From an uncultured Bacteroides sp. (lineage in GTDB: Bacteria > Bacteroidota > Bacteroidia > Bacteroidales > Bacteroidaceae): 19,022 nucleotides of DNA. The notes under the pieces are model-generated. The model worked only from the letters and a program-made list of their open reading frames with translations, searched no databases and was not told the DNA's origin. Both the position numbers and the translations under genes were made by a program. Below, in pieces: positions 13,130 to 19,022 of this stretch. The stretch lies in NCBI RefSeq assembly GCF_910585845.1, contig NZ_CAJUHF010000059.1, positions 1-19,022 of the forward strand. The letters run 5' to 3'. Every line of letters starts with the position of its first letter. Position 1 is the stretch's first letter.

Positions 13130-13909
13130 ATGAAAAAGACTTTGATTATGAGAAAATTAAATTGGCTATTTATGGCGATGTGTCTGGCTGTATTGCCATT
13201 CTTGCAGTCGTGTGACGATTCTGATGGATATTCTATCGGCGATTTTTCTTATCCTAATTGGGCAACTGTGCGTGTGACAGGGAATGCTTTCTATCTGGAC
13301 AGTGACACTTGGGGAACGCTATGGCCCATCAACACCAACATGGGCTGGTATGAACCGGTAGACGGACAGCGTCTGATAACCGTATTCAATCCTATCTCCG
13401 ACAACTATGGAGAGTATGATCATGCTGTGAAGATAGAGAGAATCTGGCATGCCCTGACAAAGAGTGTGGAAGCCTTGACGGATGAAAACGAGGCGGAATA
13501 TGGTAATGATCCGGTTTATATCTTTAAAGGCGACATCACCATCAGCGGCGGCTATATGAATATTATATTTATGCAAAATCTGCCGTCAAAGCCTGATACA
13601 AAGCATCGTATCAGCCTGGTGCAGCGTTCGGAAACGGCAGTAAATCCTTTGGATGAAGCTGTTGAAGAGGATGGATATATCCATTTGGAGCTTCGTTACA
13701 ATAACTATGATGACTTGAGCGGCGTTCGTGCGCCCGGCTTGGTTTCTTTCAATTTGAAAGAGCTGAATATAACTTCCGAAACAAAAGGTATCAAGCTGAA
13801 GTTGAATTCCGAGGTGAACAATGAAGTTGAAGTCGTCTTTGAGAAGCAGACAGATAATGTAACAAAAGCGATTTCTGATTACGATTTCTCGAAAATGCAG
13901 TTGAGATAA
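13130..13909 (+). CDS. NigD-like lipoprotein
   Basis: This 259-residue protein begins with a lipoprotein signal ending in VLPFLQSC; the cysteine (residue 28) would be lipidated. The rest resembles the NigD-like family of Bacteroides: an N-terminal beta barrel-like part (WATVRVTGNAFYLDSDTWGT, WPINTNMGWYEPVDGQRLI), then a larger beta domain (YGNDPVYIFKGDITISGGYM). NigD was named from a bacteriocin-linked locus in Prevotella, but most family members have no known role. An alternative start seven codons in (MRKLNWL) also leaves a good signal peptide. It stands alone between lpxB and the terminator at 13967-14014, 193 bases after lpxB. A surface or periplasmic location is expected; the function is unknown. 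Confidence 0.82.
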   Translation: MKKTLIMRKLNWLFMAMCLAVLPFLQSCDDSDGYSIGDFSYPNWATVRVTGNAFYLDSDTWGTLWPINTNMGWYEPVDGQRLITVFNPISDNYGEYDHAVKIERIWHALTKSVEALTDENEAEYGNDPVYIFKGDITISGGYMNIIFMQNLPSKPDTKHRISLVQRSETAVNPLDEAVEEDGYIHLELRYNNYDDLSGVRAPGLVSFNLKELNITSETKGIKLKLNSEVNNEVEVVFEKQTDNVTKAISDYDFSKMQLR

Positions 13910-13966
13910 GCGAGGATTTAGAATTTAGGAAGGAGTTATCAGGAGTTATTCAGTCGATAGTTTATT

Positions 13967-14014
13967 AAGGAGTTATCGGAGGGGTTTCCCCACTGATAAC
14001 TCCTTTCCTTTTTT
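13967..14014 (+). terminator. Strong hairpin terminator after the NigD-like gene
   Basis: AAGGAGTTATC (13967-13977) pairs with GATAACTCCTT (13995-14005), with an inner GGGG/CCCC stem, followed by TCCTTTTTT. It ends transcription of the plus-strand NigD-like gene and may also slow minus-strand transcripts from cdsA. Two further copies of the AGGAGTTAT core lie upstream at about 13931 and 13941. Confidence 0.85.
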
Positions 14015-14034
14015 AATCAACATTGATATCTATT

Positions 14035-14874
14035 TTAGATCAGCGTCAATATATATAAGTAAACTACTGCCGCCGGAATTGCCATCAAAGCACTATCGAA
14101 GCGGTCGAGCATACCACCGTGTCCCGGCAAAATATTTCCTGAGTCCTTGATTCCCAATTGACGTTTCATGAGTGATTCGGTCAAATCTCCCCATGTTCCG
14201 AAAATGACAACCACTAGTGCTAACCCTGCCCATTGCAGTACAGAGAGGAACGGGAAATAATGTGCGAACACGAATGCAGAGGCAATAGCAAAAATACCGC
14301 CACCAATACTTCCTTCCCATGACTTCTTGGGAGATATACGTTCAAACAGACGGTGCTTGCCAATCAACGAACCTACACAATACGCCCCCGTGTCGCTCAA
14401 CCAGATGAACACGAATATGGACAACGGCAGGATAGGATTGTAGGTCACACTGCTTACTGTCGGATTATATTGGAATGCCAATACATTGAGTAGTGCAAAC
14501 GGCAAGGCTACATATAGTTGGCTCAACATGGAAAACGCCCAGTTTCCGATTGGATTTTTCTTCTTCAGATACAACTCCGTAATCATCAGATAAAGCAATA
14601 ATGCCAGATAGGGTAGGAACACTTCTGCCCCAATAGTAGACTGGCAGAATCCCATTACAGCCAAGAAGAGATAGGCCCCTCCCAATGCCGTAATCATTTT
14701 GTTGATTTCTGCTTCGCCCTTTTGGTTGATCAGATGGGAAAATTCATGCACGCTCAGTGCGCCGATAATGGCAAATAAGATACCGAATGAAAGGGGGCTG
14801 CACAGGATGCAGCCCACCAATACTGCTACGAATAACACACCTGTTATGGCGCGTTGTATAAAATTGTTTTTCAC
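14035..14874 (-). CDS. cdsA: Phosphatidate cytidylyltransferase CdsA
   Basis: This 279-residue inner-membrane enzyme makes CDP-diacylglycerol from CTP and phosphatidate, the branch point of phospholipid synthesis. About eight hydrophobic segments are visible, starting with residues 10-42. The family signature lies at about 235-258: SLMKRQLGIKDSGNILPGHG followed by GMLDR, with the K-D and H-G-G-x-x-D-R residues intact. WLSDTGAYCVG and SPKKSWEGSIGG upstream are also typical. It is the last gene of the rsfS-ftsH-cdsA unit, 105 bases after ftsH, with a hairpin in the gap. The first residues MKNNFIQRAITG fit the family start. Confidence 0.94.
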   Translation of the reverse strand: MKNNFIQRAITGVLFVAVLVGCILCSPLSFGILFAIIGALSVHEFSHLINQKGEAEINKMITALGGAYLFLAVMGFCQSTIGAEVFLPYLALLLYLMITELYLKKKNPIGNWAFSMLSQLYVALPFALLNVLAFQYNPTVSSVTYNPILPLSIFVFIWLSDTGAYCVGSLIGKHRLFERISPKKSWEGSIGGGIFAIASAFVFAHYFPFLSVLQWAGLALVVVIFGTWGDLTESLMKRQLGIKDSGNILPGHGGMLDRFDSALMAIPAAVVYLYILTLI

Positions 14875-14935
14875 GGTTATTCCGTTTATTTGGATTCTAT
14901 AATATCTTTAAGACGGATGTCCTGTTCTTGTTTGG

Positions 14936-14960
14936 GTGTGCCTTGCTTAGCGAGGCACAC
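14936..14960. repeat. Intercistronic hairpin between ftsH and cdsA
   Basis: GTGTGCCT (14936-14943) pairs with AGGCACAC (14953-14960); the stem extends inward to a 3-base loop with one G-T pair on the plus strand (an A-C mismatch in the minus-strand RNA). No T-run follows on the minus strand, so it looks more like an RNA-stability or processing element than a terminator. Confidence 0.55.
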
Positions 14961-14979
14961 GTATATCACAGGTACTTTC

Positions 14980-17004
14980 TTATCCTTTCACATTGTTTTC
15001 TTCTTCCGCCTTTACTTCTTTCTCGCTTTCCGTTGCTGCTTGGGCAGTCTCTTCTTCCAGTTGTTTCAGCTCTTCCGATTGCTTGTTGGCACTGATCTCT
15101 TCAGATCGGGAAGCCCAAGGGCGCTTTCCGAAGATCGCTTCCACATCTTCAGCAAAGATAACTTCCTTGTCAATCAGCAATTGTGCCAGTTTATTGTGTC
15201 CTTCCTTATGTTCGGACAATATCTGTTTGGCACGTTCATACTGCTCATTCACCATTTTCTTCACCTCTTCGTCAATCAGTTCGGCAGTCTTTTCGCTGTA
15301 AGGTCGGTTGAAAGAGTACTCATCGTTGTTGTAATAACATAAGTTTGGCAACTTCTCGCTCATGCCTAAGTAAGCAATCATGCCGTATGCTTGTTTGGTT
15401 ACACGCTCAAGGTCGTTCATTGCACCCGTTGAGATGCGTCCCAAGAACAAGTCTTCGGCGGCGCGTCCGCCCAGTGTGGCACACATTTCATCAAGCATTT
15501 GCTCTTTAGTCGTAATCTGACGCTCTTCGGGCAGGTACCATGCTGCACCTAATGCGCGTCCGCGCGGTACGATAGTTACCTTGATCAGCGGGTTGGCATA
15601 TTCCAATAACCAGGATATAGAAGCGTGTCCGGCTTCGTGGATAGCGATAGAACGGCGCTCTGCTTCAGTTGTAATCTTCGTTTTCTTCTCCAGACCACCC
15701 ACGATACGGTCTACGGCATCAAGGAAATCTTGTTTGCCTACGAACTTCTTTCCGTGACGTGCGGCAATCAGTGCGGCTTCGTTGCAGACATTGGCTATAT
15801 CGGCACCTGAGAATCCCGGTGTCTGACGTGACAGCAGGTCTACATCTACCGTATCATCTATCTTGATGGGGCGGAGGTGTACGCCGAATACTTCTTTGCG
15901 TTCGTTAAGGTCGGGCAAGTCTACATGGATTTGTCGGTCGAAACGTCCGGCACGCAACAAAGCCTTGTCAAGAACATCTACACGGTTGGTTGCTGCCAGA
16001 ATGATTACTCCACTGTTGGAACCGAAACCGTCCATTTCGGTTAACAATTGGTTCAATGTATTTTCGCGTTCATCATTACCTCCCATTGCAGCAGCTTTGG
16101 CACGGGCACGACCCACTGCATCAATTTCATCGATGAACACAATGCAAGGAGCCTTTTCCTTTGCCTGACGGAACAGGTCGCGTACACGCGAAGCACCTAC
16201 ACCGACAAACATTTCGACGAAGTCTGAACCTGCCAATGAGAAGAACGGTACATTCGCTTCGCCCGCTACAGCTTTGGCAAGCAGTGTTTTACCAGTTCCC
16301 GGAGGACCTACCAGCAATGCTCCTTTAGGTATCTTGCCTCCCAAGTCGGTATACTTCTGCGGTTGTTTCAGAAATTCTACAATCTCTTCCACTTCCTGTT
16401 TGGCTTCGGCAAGACCGGCGACATCTTTGAACGTAACTTTCACCGGAGTACCTTTTTCAAACAACTGTGCACGCGACTTGCCTACATTGAATATGCTGCC
16501 GCCACCTGCTCCTCCGCCACCACTCAGACGTCTTGACATGAAAAGCCAAAAACCGATCAGCACTGCGATAGGCAGAATTTGCCACATGATAATGCCGAAA
16601 TAATTTCTTTTCTTCTCATAATTGATAGAACCGTCGAAATGCTGTTCACTTTTCTCTTTTTCCAAAAAGTCGCCCAGACTTTCGCGTGAAGGGGCTTCGG
16701 TGGTGATCATCGGATTCTTTCCGACACGGTTGGAGTCTGCCTGAAATACGTTTTTCACATATTGAGGCTTGATGTATGCTTCTACCGAATTGTCATCATA
16801 ACCGATAATCTTGCTTGTATAGCCATTACGCACGTATTGCTGGAATTCGTCGTAAGATACCATTTTACTATTTGTGGTGTTTTCATTGGTGAACCACAGT
16901 CCTAAAAGCATCATGGTTATGATCATATACAGCCAGTTCAGATTGAACTTGGGCATATTCACTTTATTGGGCTTTTTGTTTGCGTTATTGTTTCTATTAT
17001 CCAT
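14980..17004 (-). CDS. ftsH: ATP-dependent zinc metalloprotease FtsH
   Basis: This is a 674-residue inner-membrane AAA+ protease that extracts and degrades membrane and short-lived cytosolic proteins as a hexamer. Two membrane segments (about 21-39 and 136-156) flank the periplasmic domain. A Gly-rich linker (161-169) leads to the AAA domain with Walker A GPPGTGKT (234-241), pore loop F-V-x-x-F-V-G near 262, Walker B IVFIDEIDAVG and SRH region ATNRVDVLDKALLRAGRFDR. The M41 protease domain has the zinc motif HEAGH (456-460). A charged Glu/Lys-rich tail follows. It starts 8 bases after rsfS ends, so the two are coupled. Confidence 0.96.
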   Translation of the reverse strand: MDNRNNNANKKPNKVNMPKFNLNWLYMIITMMLLGLWFTNENTTNSKMVSYDEFQQYVRNGYTSKIIGYDDNSVEAYIKPQYVKNVFQADSNRVGKNPMITTEAPSRESLGDFLEKEKSEQHFDGSINYEKKRNYFGIIMWQILPIAVLIGFWLFMSRRLSGGGGAGGGSIFNVGKSRAQLFEKGTPVKVTFKDVAGLAEAKQEVEEIVEFLKQPQKYTDLGGKIPKGALLVGPPGTGKTLLAKAVAGEANVPFFSLAGSDFVEMFVGVGASRVRDLFRQAKEKAPCIVFIDEIDAVGRARAKAAAMGGNDERENTLNQLLTEMDGFGSNSGVIILAATNRVDVLDKALLRAGRFDRQIHVDLPDLNERKEVFGVHLRPIKIDDTVDVDLLSRQTPGFSGADIANVCNEAALIAARHGKKFVGKQDFLDAVDRIVGGLEKKTKITTEAERRSIAIHEAGHASISWLLEYANPLIKVTIVPRGRALGAAWYLPEERQITTKEQMLDEMCATLGGRAAEDLFLGRISTGAMNDLERVTKQAYGMIAYLGMSEKLPNLCYYNNDEYSFNRPYSEKTAELIDEEVKKMVNEQYERAKQILSEHKEGHNKLAQLLIDKEVIFAEDVEAIFGKRPWASRSEEISANKQSEELKQLEEETAQAATESEKEVKAEEENNVKG

Positions 17005-17012
17005 AAGGCTTA

Positions 17013-17372
17013 TTAATCAATATCAGGAATTTGAGTTAATTTGGCATCGGCCCAAAGGTGTTCCAGATTATAGAATTCTCTTGCTTCGGGCAGAAACACG
17101 TGAACCAGTACATCGGAATAATCCATGGCTACCCATTCGGCATTGCGTAGGCCGTCTATTGCAAACGGTTTGCAATCTGCTCCTTTGCGGGCAAATTCTT
17201 TCACGGATTCTACAATGGCGGTTACTTGGCTGGGAGAGTTCCCTTGGCAAATGACGAGAAAATTGCAGATAGTATCGCTTATATTAGAAAGATCTGCAAT
17301 AACAATTTTCTTTCCTTTTTTATCTTGTATGCCTTCAGTTATTTGTTGAATGAGTTTCTTTGTTTCGTTCAT
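17013..17372 (-). CDS. rsfS: Ribosomal silencing factor RsfS
   Basis: This is a 119-residue DUF143/Iojap family protein. It binds ribosomal protein L14 on the large subunit and blocks subunit joining when nutrients are low. Visible family features are KIVIADLSNISDTICNFLVI, the GNSPSQVTAIVESV helix, and EWVAMDYSDVLVHVFLPEAR followed by EFYNLEHLWADA. Length is usual. It is the first gene of the unit with ftsH and cdsA. A TATATTTG element 28 bases upstream is the likely promoter. Confidence 0.94.
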   Translation of the reverse strand: MNETKKLIQQITEGIQDKKGKKIVIADLSNISDTICNFLVICQGNSPSQVTAIVESVKEFARKGADCKPFAIDGLRNAEWVAMDYSDVLVHVFLPEAREFYNLEHLWADAKLTQIPDID

Positions 17373-17399
17373 TACTTTCTATTAATGTTAAATGGTTGA

Positions 17400-17407
17400 C
17401 AAATATA
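17400..17407 (-). promoter_or_regulatory. Promoter -7 element for rsfS-ftsH-cdsA
   Basis: TATATTTG on the minus strand matches TAnnTTTG. A TTTG lies upstream with 16 bases between, somewhat short. The leader before the rsfS ATG would be about 20 bases. Confidence 0.5.
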
Positions 17408-17466
17408 CAGTGAATTATCATATCAAACACTTAAAAGGGAAAAACTCTTTCATTTTTTGATTTTTT

Positions 17467-18399
17467 TTAGGTATATATCTCTTTGTCATACGTTATCTTA
17501 GAGGATTTCTCCCTGTATTCGTTCGGTACCATGCCTGTTACTTTCTTGAACAATCGGGTGAAATGTTGCGGATATTGAAAGCCCAGTTCGTAGGCCACTT
17601 GTGCGATGGAATACTTCGGATCCAGCACTCTTTCTTTGGCAATGTCTATCAGTTTGAACTGAATGTGTTCCTGTGCAGTCTTTCCAGTCTCCTTTTTTAT
17701 CAGGTCGCCGAAGTAATTGGCTGAAAGGCATAGTTCGGAGGCACACAGTTTGACGGTAGGAAGTCCTTCATGCTTGGCTTTTCCGCTTTCGAAATAGTTG
17801 TCGAGTAGTGATTCGAAACGGGTCAGTATGTCGTTGTTTACGTGTTCGCGCGTGATGAATTGCCGCTCGTAGAAGCGCAGGCAATAATCTAAGAGTAATT
17901 CGATATTGGTGGAGATGAGTCGGCGGCTTAAGCGGTCGATGGCGTGTCTCAGTTCGTGGCTGATTTTATGGAGGCAGTCAATGAATATTTCTCGTTCTTT
18001 TAGTGAGAGGTGTAATGCTTCGTTGACTTCATACGAGAAGTAGGTGTATTCCTTGATATGACTGCCGAGGGACGTGCCGCGAATCAGGTCGGGATGGAAG
18101 CACAATGCCCATCCTTTGGGTTGAAAAACTTCGCCGTTGTCTTCAATGCCAATGACCTGCCCTGGTGCGATACATACGACTGTTCCTTCCTGATAGTCGT
18201 AATACTGTCGTCCGTAGATCATATCACCGCATTTCACTTCTTTTAAAAATATAGTATAGAAACTGAATGTGTAGCGTGAATGCCGCATAGGATTAGCTTT
18301 CGACAGATCGATGACGCTGACCAGGGGATGTCGGGTTTCCATGTCGAGTAGGTTGTTATATTCGGCAATAGTTTCTATATGAGATATATTCTTCTCCAT
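17467..18399 (-). CDS. AraC-family transcriptional regulator
   Basis: This is a 310-residue regulator. The N-terminal part (about 20-120) is a cupin-like ligand domain (YDYQEGTVVCIAPGQVIGIE, then WALCFHPDLI). A helical linker follows. The C-terminal AraC-type double helix-turn-helix (about 205-300) includes VKLCASELCLSANYFGDLIK, KETGKTAQEHIQFKLIDIAK and the second-helix signature IAQVAYELGFQYPQHFTRLF followed by KKVTGMVPNEYR. It is divergent from the flavodoxin gene, the usual arrangement for an activator of a neighbouring redox gene, but that gene is broken here. The ligand is unknown. A good promoter lies at 18447-18476. Confidence 0.9.
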   Translation of the reverse strand: MEKNISHIETIAEYNNLLDMETRHPLVSVIDLSKANPMRHSRYTFSFYTIFLKEVKCGDMIYGRQYYDYQEGTVVCIAPGQVIGIEDNGEVFQPKGWALCFHPDLIRGTSLGSHIKEYTYFSYEVNEALHLSLKEREIFIDCLHKISHELRHAIDRLSRRLISTNIELLLDYCLRFYERQFITREHVNNDILTRFESLLDNYFESGKAKHEGLPTVKLCASELCLSANYFGDLIKKETGKTAQEHIQFKLIDIAKERVLDPKYSIAQVAYELGFQYPQHFTRLFKKVTGMVPNEYREKSSKITYDKEIYT

Positions 18400-18446
18400 G
18401 AATGTTTCCGGTTTATATTAGTAACATATATAAATGATTGGCAATG

Positions 18447-18476
18447 CAAAAATAATGCTTTCCGGCTATCTGTCAA
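18447..18476 (-). promoter_or_regulatory. Promoter of the AraC-family regulator
   Basis: On the minus strand, TTG at 18476-18474 is followed by 19 bases and then TATTTTTG at 18454-18447, a good Bacteroides promoter. Transcription would start near 18440, about 40 bases before the ATG. Confidence 0.55.
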
Positions 18477-18552
18477 TGCATCAGGCTATATAAACAGTAA
18501 TTAAGGTAATTCAATCTGTAATACATTTAATTTCTGTTCGGTCTGTTCCGCT

Positions 18553-18560
18553 TAATTTTG
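18553..18560 (+). promoter_or_regulatory. Promoter -7 element of the flavodoxin remnant
   Basis: TAATTTTG fits TAnnTTTG and lies 16 bases before the first ATG (18577). The upstream TTTG is weak (TTTC at 18531). Confidence 0.45.
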
Positions 18561-18576
18561 CAACCAAAACCAATAA

Positions 18577-18937
18577 ATGGAGATTATGAATAAGAAACAA
18601 TTCATAGGCGGGAGCGCGTCCTCTTGTTAAAGAAGACATTGCCGTGGCAGATTATGATATCGTGTTTATCGGTTATCCGAACTGGTGGGGTGATATGCCG
18701 ATGCCTGTTTATACGTTTATAGAAAAACATAGCTGGGCTGGTAAGATGATCATACCGTTTTGCACTCATGAGGGGAGTGGGCTTTCGGGCACGGAAAAGT
18801 ACATAGCCAATGCATGTAAAAGGGCTATGGTAGAAAAAGGATTTGCCATCAGGGGAGCCATCGCACAAAGCAAGCAGGATGAAGCAAGAAAATCGGTATT
18901 GTCGTGGCTCGAAAAATGTTCACGTTTGTGTCGCTAA
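18577..18937 (+). pseudogene. Flavodoxin-family gene with N-terminal deletion and frameshift
   Basis: The start region (ATG at 18577 or 18586, MNKKQFIGG) runs into a stop at 18628-18630 after 18 codons. In another frame, open from 18608, the sequence reads GARPLVKEDIAVADYDIVFI, then GYPNWWGDMPMPVYTFIEKH, IIPFCTHEGSGLSGTEKYI and an end at 18937: the C-terminal two-thirds of a short-chain flavodoxin that uses FMN. The usual N-terminal FMN phosphate loop and about 60-70 residues are missing. The promoter element and start codon are intact, so a single out-of-frame deletion of roughly 200 bases joining the start to GARPLV explains it. A GTG at 18644 could give a fragment, but it would lack the phosphate loop. 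Confidence 0.8.
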
Positions 18938-18993
18938 ACCTTAGCTTTGTCATGCCAGACCTTAGCTTTGTCATGCTAAACCTTAGCTTTGAT
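18935..18993 (+). repeat. 21-base tandem repeat, nearly three copies
   Basis: Copies start at 18935, 18956 and 18977. The shared core is CCTTAGCTTTGTCATG; the third copy diverges after CCTTAGCTTTG. The first copy contains the stop codon of the flavodoxin remnant. Its role is unknown; it may be a slipped-strand duplication or a set of protein-binding sites. No hairpin is formed by one unit. Confidence 0.75.
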
Positions 18994-19022
18994 CAGATAG
19001 AAGTTTGTGTACATGACTACTA

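Larger units (their letters stand above)
18400..18576. other. Divergent promoter region of AraC regulator and flavodoxin remnant
   Basis: This AT-rich 177-base stretch holds a minus-strand promoter for the regulator and a plus-strand -7 element for the flavodoxin remnant. No other feature is recognised. Confidence 0.5.

Noticed and set aside
17091..17106. CACGTGAA within rsfS resembling half of a parS site
   Set aside because: Only one half matches the usual parS palindrome, it is inside a coding region, and no second site is seen.

Overview
The window looks like a chromosomal segment of a Bacteroides species (Bacteroidales). Three things support this. Several gene families are typical of the group: a NigD-like lipoprotein, a DUF5683 protein, a MerR-type regulator without an effector domain, and an AraC regulator divergent from a flavodoxin. 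Many start regions carry the Bacteroides promoter element TAnnTTTG. The gene orders parA-parB-DUF5683-mltD-rel, surE-lpxB and rsfS-ftsH-cdsA are, as I recall them, Bacteroidales housekeeping blocks. The species cannot be fixed from the sequence alone. No rRNA, tRNA, CRISPR array, transposase or integrase was found.

Region 1 (1-1870) is AT-rich and looks accessory. Three short minus-strand genes (1485 to 237) encode two proteins I do not recognise and a 162-residue protein with a Vsr/DUF559-like PD-(D/E)XK nuclease core. The set is bounded by foldback DNA. On the left are a 98-base hairpin and an almost perfect 83-base hairpin (145-227) built from four copies of one 20-base unit. On the right is a long imperfect hairpin (1546-1737, about 63 base pairs in nine blocks). 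A good Bacteroides promoter (1783-1813) points into the right hairpin, so the hairpin would form the first part of a roughly 290-base leader RNA ahead of the three genes. This is the best candidate in the window for an undescribed system: a structured RNA with a small nuclease operon.

Region 2 (1871-3334) holds a WYL-domain regulator and a small single-pass membrane protein in one minus-strand unit. A 17-base palindrome upstream of the regulator is a candidate operator.

Region 3 (3335-10692) is core. It contains a MerR-type regulator (+), then on the minus strand parA, parB, a DUF5683 membrane protein, an MltD-like transglycosylase, a bifunctional (p)ppGpp synthetase/hydrolase with its own strong promoter, and a bactofilin. 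These cover chromosome segregation, cell-wall remodelling, stringent response and cytoskeleton.

Region 4 (10693-13909, +) carries surE, lpxB (lipid A synthesis) and a NigD-like lipoprotein, ending at a strong hairpin terminator. Region 5 (14035-17407, -) is the operon rsfS-ftsH-cdsA. Region 6 (17467-19022) has an AraC-family regulator divergent from a flavodoxin gene that has lost most of its N-terminal half. The flavodoxin remnant is followed by a 21-base tandem repeat running towards the window edge.
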